A DNA stretch of 64,000 nucleotides from Thermohalobaculum sp039822785 (GTDB lineage: Bacteria > Pseudomonadota > Alphaproteobacteria > Rhodobacterales > Rhodobacteraceae), in contig JBCBMO010000002.1 of the NCBI GenBank assembly GCA_039822785.1, positions 1 to 64,000 on the forward strand, in the 5' to 3' direction. The notes beneath the pieces were generated by a model that made no database searches, was not told the origin of the DNA, and saw nothing but the letters and a program-made list of their open reading frames with translations. Position numbers and translations under genes: made by a program. Positions within the stretch are counted from its first letter, which is position 1; each line of letters starts with the position of its first letter. Shown piece after piece: positions 8,231 through 18,936 of this stretch.

Positions 8231-9220
8231 ATGAAGCTCATCTCAGGCAATGCGAACCGGCCCCTGGCCGAGGCGATCGCACGGCGGATCTCGGTCTATC
8301 GCGGCGCGCCGGTGGGGGTCGCGGACACCCGGGTGGAGCGCTTCAAGGACGGCGAGATCTTCGTCGAGATCTACGAGAATGTGCGTGGCGAGGATGTCTT
8401 CATCATCCAGCCCACTTCCTCGCCCGCCAACGACAACCTGATGGAGCTCCTGGTCATCACCGATGCCCTGCGCCGCGCCTCGGCCCGGCGGATCACGGCG
8501 GTCGTGCCCTACTTCGGCTATGCGCGGCAGGACCGAAAGACCGCCGCGCGCACGCCGATCACAGCCAAGCTGGTGGCCAACCTGATGACCGGCGCCGGCG
8601 TCGACCGGGTGCTGACGATGGATCTGCACGCAGGCCAGATCCAGGGGTTCTTCGACATCCCCACCGACAACCTCTATGCCGCCCCGGTCTTCGCGCTCGA
8701 CGTGAAGTCGCGCTTCAACGGCCGCGACGACTTGGCGGTGGTCTCGCCCGATGTCGGCGGGGTGGTGCGGGCGCGCGATCTTGCCCGGCGGATCAACGCC
8801 TCCCTCGCCATCGTCGACAAGCGCCGCGGCCAGCCCGGCGAGATCGAGAGCATGACGGTGATCGGCGATGTGGACGGCAAGTGCTGCCTGATCATCGACG
8901 ATATCTGCGACACCGCCGGCACCCTGTGCAAAGCGGCGGAGAAGCTGAAGGAGGAGGGCGCCAAGGAGGTGAACGCCTATATCTCCCACGGTGTGCTGTC
9001 GGACCCGGCGGTCGATCGTCTGGGCACCTCGGCGCTGGAGGAATTGGTGGTGACCGACACCATCCAGCCGCGCCCCGACGTGAAGGACTGCGCGCGGATC
9101 AGGGTGCTGCCGATCGCACCGCTCCTGGCGCAGGCGGTGTTGAACGTCTCGAACGGCACCTCGGTGTCCTCGCTCTTCAAGGAGGACACGCTGGCACCGA
9201 TCTACGAGGCCTTCTTCTGA
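8231..9220 (+). CDS. prs: Ribose-phosphate pyrophosphokinase
   Basis: A 329-residue enzyme that makes PRPP from ribose-5-phosphate and ATP for purine, pyrimidine, histidine and NAD synthesis. It begins MKLISGNANRPLAEAIA and contains the ATP-loop YFGYARQDRK, the divalent-metal DLHAGQIQGFF and the PRPP-binding IIDDICDTAGT. The open frame extends 285 bases upstream, antisense to the acuI start, but the ATG at 8231 gives the standard length and N terminus. The gene is divergent from acuI with a 238-base spacer. Confidence 0.97.
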   Translation: MKLISGNANRPLAEAIARRISVYRGAPVGVADTRVERFKDGEIFVEIYENVRGEDVFIIQPTSSPANDNLMELLVITDALRRASARRITAVVPYFGYARQDRKTAARTPITAKLVANLMTGAGVDRVLTMDLHAGQIQGFFDIPTDNLYAAPVFALDVKSRFNGRDDLAVVSPDVGGVVRARDLARRINASLAIVDKRRGQPGEIESMTVIGDVDGKCCLIIDDICDTAGTLCKAAEKLKEEGAKEVNAYISHGVLSDPAVDRLGTSALEELVVTDTIQPRPDVKDCARIRVLPIAPLLAQAVLNVSNGTSVSSLFKEDTLAPIYEAFF

Positions 9221-9351
9221 GGCTTGCCCTGCCGGATCTTTTGGCGTAACGCACGCGGCTCATGCTGGCTGGGTCCAGCACCGGATATCGATGGCGACAA
9301 AGGGGGCTGCGGCGACCGCGCGCGCCCCTTGGAATGGCTCGGAGAACGACG

Positions 9352-9573
9352 ATGAAGGCGGATATTCATCCCGACTACCACGTCATCAACGTAAAGATGA
9401 CCGACGGCACTATGGTGCAGATGCGCTCGACCTATGGGGCGGAGGGTGACCAGCTCAACCTGGACATCGACCCCAGCGGCCACCCGGCCTGGACCGGCGG
9501 CTCGCAGAAGCTGATGGACACCGGCGGGCGCGTCTCGAAGTTCAAGAAAAAGTTCGAGGGCTTCGGCTTCTGA
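9352..9573 (+). CDS. rpmE: 50S ribosomal protein L31
   Basis: A 73-residue ribosomal protein starting MKADIHPDYHVINVKMTDGT, with the ending KKFEGFGF typical of alphaproteobacterial L31. It has no CxxC zinc motif, so it is the C-minus form. The longer frame starting at 9262 is rejected because homology begins at the ATG at 9352, which follows GGAGAACGACG. An intrinsic terminator follows at 9613. Confidence 0.96.
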   Translation: MKADIHPDYHVINVKMTDGTMVQMRSTYGAEGDQLNLDIDPSGHPAWTGGSQKLMDTGGRVSKFKKKFEGFGF

Positions 9574-9612
9574 TCGGACTTGCCCGCCGCGGCGCGGGGC
9601 TAGAGGATGCTG

Positions 9613-9645
9613 GGGCGCCCCGATCGGTGGCGCCCTTCTTCGTTT
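9613..9645 (+). terminator. Intrinsic terminator after rpmE
   Basis: Perfect 7-base arms GGGCGCC (9613-9619) and GGCGCCC (9629-9635) around a 9-base loop, followed by a T-rich tract (TTCTTCGTTT). It sits 40 bases downstream of rpmE and just before mipZ, so mipZ probably has its own promoter or relies on read-through. Confidence 0.6.
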
Positions 9646-9672
9646 AAGCTTACCCCTGCGAAGCGGCCGCCC

Positions 9673-10545
9673 ATGATCGACCTCACCCCCGAGGACATCG
9701 CCCGTCCCGAGACCGCCACCTCGGCAGAGAGCACGACGACCCATGTGATCGTGCTGGGCAACGAAAAGGGCGGATCGGGCAAGTCGACCACGGCGATGCA
9801 TCTCTTCGTGGCGCTGGCCCGCACGGGCAAGCGGGTCGGTGCCATCGACCTCGACATGCGCCAACAGTCGCTGTTTCGCTACCTTGAGAACCGCGAAGCT
9901 TATGGCACACGCCACGGCGCAAAGCTCATCCTGCCCGAGCGGCGGCGACTCAAGAACTCGAAGGCGGCCCTCGTCGCGGAGGCAGCCGAGGAGGAGCGCC
10001 AAGCCCTGCGCGACACCATCGCCGAGTTGTCGGCGACTTGCGATTTCGTGCTGATCGACACCCCCGGCGCGGTGACGACCCTGTCGGAGGAGGCGCATAT
10101 CAACGCCGACACGCTGATCACGCCGATCAACGACAGCCTGGTCGATTTCGACGTGCTGGGCCGCGTCGACCCAGGATCGGGCAAGGTCAAGGGACCCTCG
10201 ATCTACTCCGAGATGGTGTGGAAGGCCCGGCAGAAGCGCGCCGTCGCCGGCAAGGAGCCCATGGACTGGGTCGTGCTGCGCAACCGAATCTCGATGCTCG
10301 AGAGCCGCAACAAGCGGGCGGTGGGCACGGTGATGGAGGAGTTGTCGCGCCGCATCGGCTTTCGGATCGCCCCGGGGTTTTCGGAACGGGTGATCTTCCG
10401 CGAACTCTTCCTGAACGGGTTGACGCTGCTCGACATTAAGCGCGGTGGCGGGGTGACGATGACCATGAGCCATGTCTCCGCTCGTCAAGAAGTGCGTGAT
10501 CTCGTTAAGGCGTTGTCGTTACCAGGGATCGACAACGTGACCTAA
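9673..10545 (+). CDS. mipZ: MipZ division-plane positioning ATPase (ParA/MinD family)
   Basis: A 290-residue ParA-type ATPase. The deviant Walker A motif is NEKGGSGKST (residues about 31-40), followed by AIDLDMRQQSLFRYLENR and the Walker B segment VLIDTPGA. The RQQSLFRYLENR and WVVLRNR...SRNKR segments are specific to MipZ rather than ParA or MinD. In Caulobacter, MipZ binds ParB near the origin and blocks FtsZ assembly away from midcell. The ATG at 9673 was chosen over an earlier frame start at 9607 because it lies past the rpmE terminator. Confidence 0.92.
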   Translation: MIDLTPEDIARPETATSAESTTTHVIVLGNEKGGSGKSTTAMHLFVALARTGKRVGAIDLDMRQQSLFRYLENREAYGTRHGAKLILPERRRLKNSKAALVAEAAEEERQALRDTIAELSATCDFVLIDTPGAVTTLSEEAHINADTLITPINDSLVDFDVLGRVDPGSGKVKGPSIYSEMVWKARQKRAVAGKEPMDWVVLRNRISMLESRNKRAVGTVMEELSRRIGFRIAPGFSERVIFRELFLNGLTLLDIKRGGGVTMTMSHVSARQEVRDLVKALSLPGIDNVT

Positions 10546-10590
10546 AGCTTAGTACCGTAAGGGAACATAAGAATAAGAGGACAGACGCCC

Positions 10591-11268
10591 TTGGCGAAGA
10601 CGGGCTTTATGGCGGCAATGGAGCGCGCTGAACGCGAAGCGCTGATCGCACGCGGGCGCCGCACCGTCTATCAGAAGAACGGCGCGATCTGCGAACAGGG
10701 CCTGCCAGGCGACACCATGTTGGTGATCGAGACCGGCCGCGCCCAAGTTGCCATGACCTCGGACGATGGACAGCGGATCGTTTTAGGCCAGCTCGGCCCG
10801 GGCGATTTGGCCGGTGAATTTGCCTTGTTCGATCGAGCACCCCGAAGTGCCGATGTGATCGCCTCGACACCGGTCACGGGAGTACTGTTGAGCTTCTCCG
10901 ACGTGAAGGGATTTCTGGTCGAGCATCCGCAGGTGATGTTCGCCGTCCTCGTGCATCTGGCCGGCAAGCTGCGCGATGCGAACATCCTAGCGGAGACGCG
11001 GGCGATGGGCGATGGCTCGGCGCGTCTGGCGCGGTGCTTGCTGCGCCTGGCGGAGCGGTGGGGCGAGGGCGCCGAGACCGGGCCGATCACCCTGCGCGAG
11101 CAATTCTCCCAGTCCGACATCGGGGAACTCGCCGGCCTGTCGCGCGAGAACGTGAACCGCCGGATGCGCGCCTGGTCGAAGGAGGGGCTGATCGGCAAGG
11201 CCGACGGCCGGCTGGTGCTGCAGCACCCGGACCGCCTGCGGGAACTGGCGGTCAGCCGGGAGTTCTAA
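10591..11268 (+). CDS. Crp/Fnr family transcriptional regulator (cNMP-binding type)
   Basis: A 225-residue regulator with an N-terminal cyclic-nucleotide-binding domain and a C-terminal winged helix. The phosphate-binding cassette reads AGEFALFDRAPRSADV, with the canonical Glu and Arg-Ser-Ala that hold cAMP in CRP, so it may really bind a cyclic nucleotide. The recognition helix is in SDIGELAGLSRENVNRRMRAW near residue 175-195. The start is a TTG at 10591, chosen because AAGAGG lies 10 bases before it; an ATG at 10609 is a possible alternative. No FNR-type cysteine cluster is present. Confidence 0.88.
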   Translation: MAKTGFMAAMERAEREALIARGRRTVYQKNGAICEQGLPGDTMLVIETGRAQVAMTSDDGQRIVLGQLGPGDLAGEFALFDRAPRSADVIASTPVTGVLLSFSDVKGFLVEHPQVMFAVLVHLAGKLRDANILAETRAMGDGSARLARCLLRLAERWGEGAETGPITLREQFSQSDIGELAGLSRENVNRRMRAWSKEGLIGKADGRLVLQHPDRLRELAVSREF

Positions 11269-11282
11269 GGCTCCCGGCCCAA

Positions 11283-11302
11283 AGGCTCTGTCGACGGAGC
11301 CT
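11283..11302. terminator. Possible bidirectional hairpin between convergent genes
   Basis: AGGCTC (11283-11288) and GAGCCT (11297-11302) form a short stem around an 8-base loop that itself contains the palindrome GTCGAC. It lies in the 36-base gap between the convergent Crp-type and carboxypeptidase genes. There is no clear T-tract on either side, so termination is only a guess. Confidence 0.35.
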
Positions 11303-11304
11303 GC

Positions 11305-12582
11305 TCAGCGGTCGCTCTGCAGGGGCTTACACTCACTCTCGATCCGCGAGAGCGCGGCGCAGGCGTCTGCCGGTGACATCGGCCTTTGACCGTCGACGCG
11401 GACGCGGAAGGCACCGCCGTCGCCACCATCCCGCTCGATGCTGACCTTGGCCCCGCTCAGCGCCTTCGGCTCCGCCAGGGCCAGCGAGGCCACCAGGGCA
11501 ATCGCCCCGCTCTCGCGCGGGAACCCACCGAGGGCGATCTGCCAGGCGGTGCCGGGACGCACCGGCGGCAATTCGGCATAGAGCGGCGCATTGCGCGAGC
11601 GGTTCGTATCGATCGCCGCGACGGCCGTGCGCGCCGAAAGCGCCTCCGCGATCGCAGCGAGCCCCGTGGCACGCATGCCAGGCTTCACCGGCGGCAGCGG
11701 CGCCCGCGCCACGAGGGTGTTCTGCCGTGCTTTCTGCGGGCGGACCGTCGCGACCCGGGTGGGCGCCTTGCGGAAGCCCAGGTCGAGCAGTTTGCGCGAC
11801 TGAGCGTTGCGGCTGCGCGTGCTCTTGCCGCCCATGACGACCGCGATCACCCGCTCCTGCCCCCGGTTGGCGATCGACACCAGATTGTAGCCGGCGGCGC
11901 GCGTGTAGCCGGTCTTCATCCCCTCCGCCCCGCGATAGGTCGCCAGCAGACGGTTCGTCGTATAGATGCGCTTGCCCGCCGCGATGTCCGAGCGCTTGCC
12001 GAAGACGTTGTAGTACTGCGGGAAATCGAAATAGAGGTGCCGCGCCAGCAGCGCCATGTCGCGCGCCGTCGACAGATGCCCGCGCTGGGTCAGCCCGTGG
12101 GGGTTCTTGAAGGTCGAACTCCTCATCCCCAGCGACCGGGCCCTGGCCGTCATCATCTGCCCGAACTTCTTCTGGCTGCCGCCTATCGCCTCCGCCAGCA
12201 CCATGGCGGCGTCATTGGCCGATTTGATCGCCGTCGCCCGGATCAGATGGCGGATCGAGACGCGCTGGCCTGCCTTGAGGTAGAGCTTGGACGCGGGCTG
12301 CCGTGCGGCATGGCGCGAGACGCGCACGCGCTGGTCGAGCTTGATCTGACCCCGCTGGATCGCCTCGAACGTCAGATACAGCGTCATCATCTTTGTCAGC
12401 GAAGCAGGATGCTGCCGCCGATCCGCGTCGTGCGTGTAGTAGACAGCGCCCGAGCGCATATCCATCACGATGCCGGCGTATTGCGCCGCGGCGGCCGGCC
12501 TCTCGAAGGCCGCAGACACCAGCAAAAGCACCGCGCACGCGGCTAGAAAGCGGAACCACCCCCGCTGGCAGGCAACCACCAT
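11305..12582 (-). CDS. Serine-type D-alanyl-D-alanine carboxypeptidase (PBP, peptidase S11)
   Basis: A 425-residue exported penicillin-binding protein that trims the terminal D-Ala from peptidoglycan stem peptides. A signal peptide covers residues about 10-33 (ending PAAAAQ). The three active-site motifs are S61-L-T-K64, S121-A-N123 and K223-T-G225. The core is followed from about residue 290 by a basic proline-rich linker and a C-terminal module (WQIALGGFPRESGAIAL...VRVDGQRPMSPADACAAL) that resembles a SPOR domain, which would target septal glycan. It converges on the Crp-type gene. Confidence 0.93.
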   Translation of the reverse strand: MVVACQRGWFRFLAACAVLLLVSAAFERPAAAAQYAGIVMDMRSGAVYYTHDADRRQHPASLTKMMTLYLTFEAIQRGQIKLDQRVRVSRHAARQPASKLYLKAGQRVSIRHLIRATAIKSANDAAMVLAEAIGGSQKKFGQMMTARARSLGMRSSTFKNPHGLTQRGHLSTARDMALLARHLYFDFPQYYNVFGKRSDIAAGKRIYTTNRLLATYRGAEGMKTGYTRAAGYNLVSIANRGQERVIAVVMGGKSTRSRNAQSRKLLDLGFRKAPTRVATVRPQKARQNTLVARAPLPPVKPGMRATGLAAIAEALSARTAVAAIDTNRSRNAPLYAELPPVRPGTAWQIALGGFPRESGAIALVASLALAEPKALSGAKVSIERDGGDGGAFRVRVDGQRPMSPADACAALSRIESECKPLQSDR

Positions 12583-12757
12583 GCCTGTCCCCCATCTTTG
12601 ACTGCCCGACGGCGACCTTCGGCCGCTCTAACATTTGAAAAAGACCGTAACACGCGGTTAACAGGAAAAAAATCCTTTTCTCAACGCACTAGATCACAGC
12701 TAACGCTGCGGCACGGTACAGTCTCGCATCACTACGATTGTGCGCCGCACAAGGGAA

Positions 12758-12786
12758 TTGACGCAGTGCAGCATTTTTCTCATAGT
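12758..12786 (+). promoter_or_regulatory. Phasin promoter with TGC-rich operator candidate
   Basis: A -35-like TTGACG (12758-12763) and a -10-like CATAGT (12781-12786) are separated by 17 bases, 48 bases ahead of the phasin start. The spacer contains GCAGTGCAGC, a TGC/GCA-rich element of the kind bound by the PHB-sensing repressor PhaR upstream of phasin genes. PhaR control is inferred, no phaR gene is in the window. Confidence 0.5.
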
Positions 12787-12833
12787 CAACAGAGCGCACT
12801 GCGCCCTTTGGAATTCAATCAGCGGAGGACCCC

Positions 12834-13253
12834 ATGGCTGACACATCGATGATCGACCCCGAACAGCTGGCCGCCGAGGCCCAGAAGACCGTCGAGAAGA
12901 TGACCAAGAGCATGGAGGGCGCCGCCTCCTTCGGTCAGCAGAACATGGACGCCATGGTCGAGGCCTCCCGGATCGCCACCAAGGCGATGGAAGGCCTGAG
13001 CGCCGAGATGATGGCCTTCTCCAAGAAGAGCTACGAAGAGACCGTCGCGGCCGCGAAGGACTTCGCCCAGGTGAAGTCGCTGCCCGAGTTGGTCGAGAAG
13101 CAGACCGCCTTCGGCCAGGCCAGCGTCGAGAGCATGATGGGCGAGCTCGCCAAGGTCGGCGAGATGATGAGCGAGGCCATGAAGGACGCGACCGCGCCCC
13201 TGACCGCGCGCATGACCGCCTCGGTCGACTACGCCAAGTCGATCACGGCGTGA
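12834..13253 (+). CDS. Phasin family protein (PHB granule-associated)
   Basis: A 139-residue, almost entirely helical protein with an unusually high content of Met, Ala and Lys and no cysteine. Pattern and length fit the phasin_2 family (FGQQNMDAMVEASRIATKAMEGLSAEMMAFSKKS, then LVEKQTAFGQASVES). Such proteins coat polyhydroxyalkanoate granules and control their size. The ATG at 12834 follows AGCGGAGGACCCC, a clear ribosome site. A monocistronic unit is suggested by its own promoter upstream and a strong hairpin downstream. Confidence 0.9.
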   Translation: MADTSMIDPEQLAAEAQKTVEKMTKSMEGAASFGQQNMDAMVEASRIATKAMEGLSAEMMAFSKKSYEETVAAAKDFAQVKSLPELVEKQTAFGQASVESMMGELAKVGEMMSEAMKDATAPLTARMTASVDYAKSITA

Positions 13254-13303
13254 TCACGCCGCCGGGATCCATCGGGATCAGGCGGACATGAACAGAGACT
13301 GTG

Positions 13304-13335
13304 ACGGTCCGCGCGCTGCCCAGCGCGCGGACCGT
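13304..13335 (+). terminator. Strong hairpin downstream of phasin
   Basis: A perfect 15-base inverted repeat, ACGGTCCGCGCGCTG (13304-13318) and its complement (13321-13335), separated by only CC. The stem is extremely G+C-rich; no long T-tract follows (TGCGTTGCT), so it may act as a terminator or as an mRNA 3' end stabiliser for the abundant phasin transcript. Confidence 0.6.
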
Positions 13336-13428
13336 TGCGTTGCTGGAACGGTCCTACGGTTCCCTTTCCCTAACCACTCTGCTGAATATATCGTTCAGAT
13401 GAGACCGCGAAGCAGGGGATCGGGGCGG

Positions 13429-13809
13429 ATGGACGCCGAGCAGCAGGAACGCCGATGTCTCGGCATGGCCGACGGGCCGGTGCACGCCTCCGGCGAGGGT
13501 GACGACGGGCGCGACGGCGATACCAGCGTTGCGACCAAGACCCGGACGAAGACGAAAAAACCCTCTCTCTACAAGGTTTTGATGCTGAACGACGATTACA
13601 CGCCGATGGAGTTCGTCGTGTATGTCCTGCAGCGATTTTTCAACATGGACCACGCCCGGTCGGTCGAGATCATGCTCACCGTGCATAACAAGGGCGTTGC
13701 CGTCGTCGGCGTCTACCCCTTCGAGGTGGCCGAGACCAAGGTTACCCAAGTGATGGATTGTGCGCGCTCGAACCAGCACCCGCTGCAGTGCACGATGGAG
13801 AAGGAATAG
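13429..13809 (+). CDS. clpS: ATP-dependent Clp protease adaptor ClpS
   Basis: ClpS adaptor that delivers N-degron substrates to ClpA. The core KPSLYKVLMLNDDYTPMEFVVYVL, the VEIMLTVHNKGVAVVGVYPFEVAETKV segment and the ending HPLQCTMEKE are nearly invariant in the family; the NDDYTPMEFV part forms the N-end residue pocket. The N terminus is variable. ATG 13429 follows AGGGGATCGGGG and gives 126 residues; ATG 13465 gives 114 residues, closer to the family norm. clpA lies 126 bases downstream on the same strand, the usual arrangement. Confidence 0.94.
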   Translation: MDAEQQERRCLGMADGPVHASGEGDDGRDGDTSVATKTRTKTKKPSLYKVLMLNDDYTPMEFVVYVLQRFFNMDHARSVEIMLTVHNKGVAVVGVYPFEVAETKVTQVMDCARSNQHPLQCTMEKE

Positions 13810-13935
13810 GCGGCGTTTGCCACCGCTGGGCATCATTGCGCTTGATCCCTTCGCCGGCCACGCCAACATCGTTTTAGGAGTTGGGCTGCAATACTGCGCC
13901 CCTAACCGCAGACGCGGCTTGCGAAGGAGACGGGC

Positions 13936-16263
<2,328 letters not shown>

Positions 16264-16287
16264 GCGCGCCACCAGCGACCGGATCAG

Positions 16288-16320
16288 GCGCCGCACCCCA
16301 GCCGGGTGCGGCGCTTCTCG
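16288..16320 (+). terminator. Intrinsic terminator after clpA
   Basis: Perfect 11-base arms GCGCCGCACCC (16288-16298) and GGGTGCGGCGC (16304-16314) with a 5-base loop, followed by TTCTCGTTTCG. It lies 25 bases past the clpA stop. Confidence 0.75.
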
Positions 16321-16396
16321 TTTCGTCCTTTCGCACCTTGCCAGTTCTGCGCGCCGCGTTTCATGGTCCGCCCAGGCAAACCATCGGGGGGCGGCG

Positions 16397-17593
16397 ATGA
16401 AGGAACAGGCGGTCGTGATCGTAGGGGGCGGACAAGCAGCCCTCAGCGCAGCGACCAAGCTGCGGGCGCTCGGGCACAGCGGCTCGCTCGACATCCTCTC
16501 CGCCGAGCCGGTCGCGCCCTATCAACGCCCGCCGCTGTCGAAGAAATACCTGCTCGGCGAGATGACCTTGGAGCGTCTCCTCCTCAAACCGCCGTCCTTC
16601 TACGAGGAGGCGGGGATCGGCCTACACCTCAACGAGCCGGTCCTCTCCATCGACCGGCAGGCGCAACGGGTGGAGACGGCGCAGCGCAGCCTGCCCTATG
16701 ACGCGCTGATCCTGGCCACCGGGTCGCGCCCGCGCCGGCTGCCGGCGGCCATGGGCGGCGATCTGCCCGGCGTGCTGACCGTCCGGGATCTCGCCGACAT
16801 TGACGCCATGGCACCGCTGCTGGTGGCGGGCGCCCGGGCCCTGGTGGTCGGCGGCGGCTACATCGGGCTGGAAGCCGCAGCGGTCGCGCGAAAGCGCGGG
16901 GTCGCCGTCACGCTGATCGAGATGGCCCCCCGCATCCTCAACCGCGTCGCAGCGCCCGAGACCGCCGATTTCTTCCGCGACCGCCACCGGGCAGAGGGCG
17001 TCGACCTGCGCGAGGGCGTGGGGCTCACGCGCCTCGAAGCGGGCGCGCCCCTCGACGCGGTCCTGTCGGACGGCACGACCCTCTCGGTCGATGCGGTGAT
17101 CGTCGGCATCGGCATCGAGCCGGAGGCGACGCTTGCCACAGCCGCTGGCCTGACCATCGACAACGGCATCGCGGTGGATGCGATGGGACGCACCTCGGAC
17201 CCCGCGATCTGGGCTGCCGGCGACTGCGCCTCGTTCCCCTGGCGCGCCCACGACGGCGCCAAGGTCCGCATTCGGCTCGAGAGCGTGCAGAACGCCATCG
17301 AACAGGCCGAGCATGTTGCCGCAGGCGTCATGGGCGAGATCACCCCCTATGCCCCCCTGCCCTGGTTCTGGTCGGACCAATACGACGTGAAACTGCAGAT
17401 CGCGGGCCTTAATCGCGGCTACGACAGCGTCCGCCTGCGCCCGGGCACGCGGCCGGGAGGCCAGTCCGTATGGTACTTTTTTGCGGGGCGGTTGGTCGCG
17501 GTGGACGCAATGAACGACCCCCGGGCTTATATGCAAGGCAAGCGATGGCTGGAGGCAGGCGCCGACCCTGAGGCCGGCTGGTTCGATGTTTGA
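16397..17593 (+). CDS. FAD-dependent NAD(P)H:ferredoxin reductase (rhodocoxin/putidaredoxin reductase type)
   Basis: A 398-residue flavoprotein that passes electrons from NAD(P)H to a [2Fe-2S] ferredoxin, typically for a cytochrome P450 or dioxygenase. FAD binds at VVIVGGGQAALSAA (residues 6-19), the NAD site is ALVVGGGYIGLEAA (about 150-163), and the flavin-contacting IWAAGDCASFPW lies near 270. The YQRPPLSKKYL segment is diagnostic for this reductase group. No ferredoxin or oxygenase gene is adjacent, so its partner is elsewhere. Confidence 0.92.
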   Translation: MKEQAVVIVGGGQAALSAATKLRALGHSGSLDILSAEPVAPYQRPPLSKKYLLGEMTLERLLLKPPSFYEEAGIGLHLNEPVLSIDRQAQRVETAQRSLPYDALILATGSRPRRLPAAMGGDLPGVLTVRDLADIDAMAPLLVAGARALVVGGGYIGLEAAAVARKRGVAVTLIEMAPRILNRVAAPETADFFRDRHRAEGVDLREGVGLTRLEAGAPLDAVLSDGTTLSVDAVIVGIGIEPEATLATAAGLTIDNGIAVDAMGRTSDPAIWAAGDCASFPWRAHDGAKVRIRLESVQNAIEQAEHVAAGVMGEITPYAPLPWFWSDQYDVKLQIAGLNRGYDSVRLRPGTRPGGQSVWYFFAGRLVAVDAMNDPRAYMQGKRWLEAGADPEAGWFDV

Positions 17594-17615
17594 CTGCACG
17601 CGCAAAAGGTTGCAC

Positions 17616-17644
17616 CTTGATACTTATGCCTTGTTAATATCAAG
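17616..17644. promoter_or_regulatory. Inverted repeat upstream of the second Crp/Fnr gene
   Basis: Arms CTTGATA (17616-17622) and TATCAAG (17638-17644) are perfectly complementary with a 15-base A+T-rich spacer containing TTGTTAAT. It lies 47 bases ahead of the regulator start. The half-sites look like FNR half-sites (TTGAT/ATCAA) but the spacing is wrong for one canonical box. Autoregulation is possible; this is inference. Confidence 0.4.
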
Positions 17645-17690
17645 AAATGGTGATCCGCCCTAGGTCATGCGGCGGCAGGAGACACCGTCT

Positions 17691-18380
17691 ATGACCGACT
17701 TCGCCCCCTCCTCAACGCTCGGCAGATGCGGCCCTGAGGGTATCGCGGCGCTGAGCGCGCATTGGAACGAGGCCGTCTATCCGCCCAACAGCCAAGTCGT
17801 CAGCGCCGAGGAGCCGGACGACGACGTCTACTTCGTGCTCGAAGGGCGCGCCCGCGCTGCGACCTACACCGACACCGGGCGTGAGGTGCGTCTCAGCGAT
17901 CTGGAGCCCGGCGAAGGCTTTGGGTTTCTCGCCGCCATCGACGGGGGGACGCGGTCGACCAATGTGATCGCCGTGGAGCGCAGCCGTTTTGCGCGGATCT
18001 CGGCGCAGAGCTTCAACGCGGTGATCAACGGCAGCCCCGCGGTCTCGCGCGCCTTCATGCTGTATTTCGTCGAGCTGATCCGGGAACTCTCCGAACGCAT
18101 GACCGAGGTGACGACGCAGAGCGCGGAGAAACGGCTGGTGCGCAAGCTCTTGTCGCAGTCCCGTCCCATCACGCTCGACAAGCCGGGCGCGCCCAGCGAC
18201 AGCGCGATCGTGCAGCCGCTGCCGACCCAGCAGGAACTGGCCTCGATGATCTTCTCTCAGCGCGAGACCGTGGGGCGGGAGATGTCGCAGCTACAGCGCC
18301 GCGGGCTGGTGGAACGCCAGCGCCGCAGTCTGATCATCCCCTCGGTCGTGCGCCTTGAGGCCTATCTCAACCGCAAGTGA
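17691..18380 (+). CDS. Crp/Fnr family regulator with non-canonical nucleotide pocket
   Basis: A 229-residue regulator with a cNMP-binding-like beta barrel and a C-terminal winged helix (QQELASMIFSQRETVGREMSQLQRRG). In the pocket region the sequence is GEGFGFLAAIDGGTRSTNV: the Arg-Ser-Thr is kept but the Glu that contacts the ribose in CRP (G-E-L) is Phe (G-F-L). It also lacks the FNR cysteine cluster. The signal it senses is therefore unclear. ATG 17691 is preferred over 17667 because CAGGAG lies 10 bases before it. Confidence 0.87.
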   Translation: MTDFAPSSTLGRCGPEGIAALSAHWNEAVYPPNSQVVSAEEPDDDVYFVLEGRARAATYTDTGREVRLSDLEPGEGFGFLAAIDGGTRSTNVIAVERSRFARISAQSFNAVINGSPAVSRAFMLYFVELIRELSERMTEVTTQSAEKRLVRKLLSQSRPITLDKPGAPSDSAIVQPLPTQQELASMIFSQRETVGREMSQLQRRGLVERQRRSLIIPSVVRLEAYLNRK

Positions 18381-18387
18381 GCCGCCG

Positions 18388-18672
18388 CTACTCTGCCGCC
18401 ACCATGGCCGGCTGAGAGCGCTGCAGGTGCGTAAGGCAAGCACAGCGCAGGAGCGAGGTGAAGTTGCGCGCTTCGCCATGCGCCGCCATGACCTCCGCGT
18501 GCAGCTGTGAGACGAACTGAGCGACGCTCAACCCGTCTCTGTCAGCGATATCCGCGATGACCCGCCAAAAGGCAGCCTCCAGCCTGACGGAGGTGCAATG
18601 GCCGTTTAGACGCATGGAACGGGTCTCGAACGCATAGTCCTCCGGCGCCTGCGCGGCGAAGTTCTGATACAT
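18388..18672 (-). CDS. Ribbon-helix-helix domain protein
   Basis: A 94-residue small protein of the RHH_4 group. The strand-helix-helix unit reads RSMRLNGHCTSVRLEAAFWRVIADIADRDGLSVAQFVSQL (residues about 18-58). Such proteins are predicted DNA-binding dimers, but targets are unknown. The ATG at 18672 follows GGGGAGGAAGCGCC, a strong ribosome site, so the upstream extension of the frame is rejected. It converges on the Crp/Fnr-type gene with a 7-base gap. Confidence 0.82.
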   Translation of the reverse strand: MYQNFAAQAPEDYAFETRSMRLNGHCTSVRLEAAFWRVIADIADRDGLSVAQFVSQLHAEVMAAHGEARNFTSLLRCACLTHLQRSQPAMVAAE

Positions 18673-18936
18673 GGCGCTTCCTCCCCGGACAGGCGCATTC
18701 TCGTCATCGCAACTTTGCTGCGGCGGCGCCCGTTTTGCGACAGTATCCTTTCTCAGATCAGCGCTGGCAAGCAATTCCAGGACCGACCCTGGAACCCCCT
18801 GAGAACACAGGGAGTTTCCGGCCACCGCGGTCCGTAGACGCTTGTCCCCGCTACTCCGCCCCCTGCGGTCTCTGCTTGAGGTGCCATCCGAACAGGCTCA
18901 CGGTGCGGTCCTCCTAGTCATCGGCCTCTCGGAACC

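Noticed and set aside
17616..17644. Canonical FNR box
   Set aside because: Half-sites TTGAT and ATCAA are present but the spacing is 15 or more rather than 4 bases; kept only as an inverted repeat.
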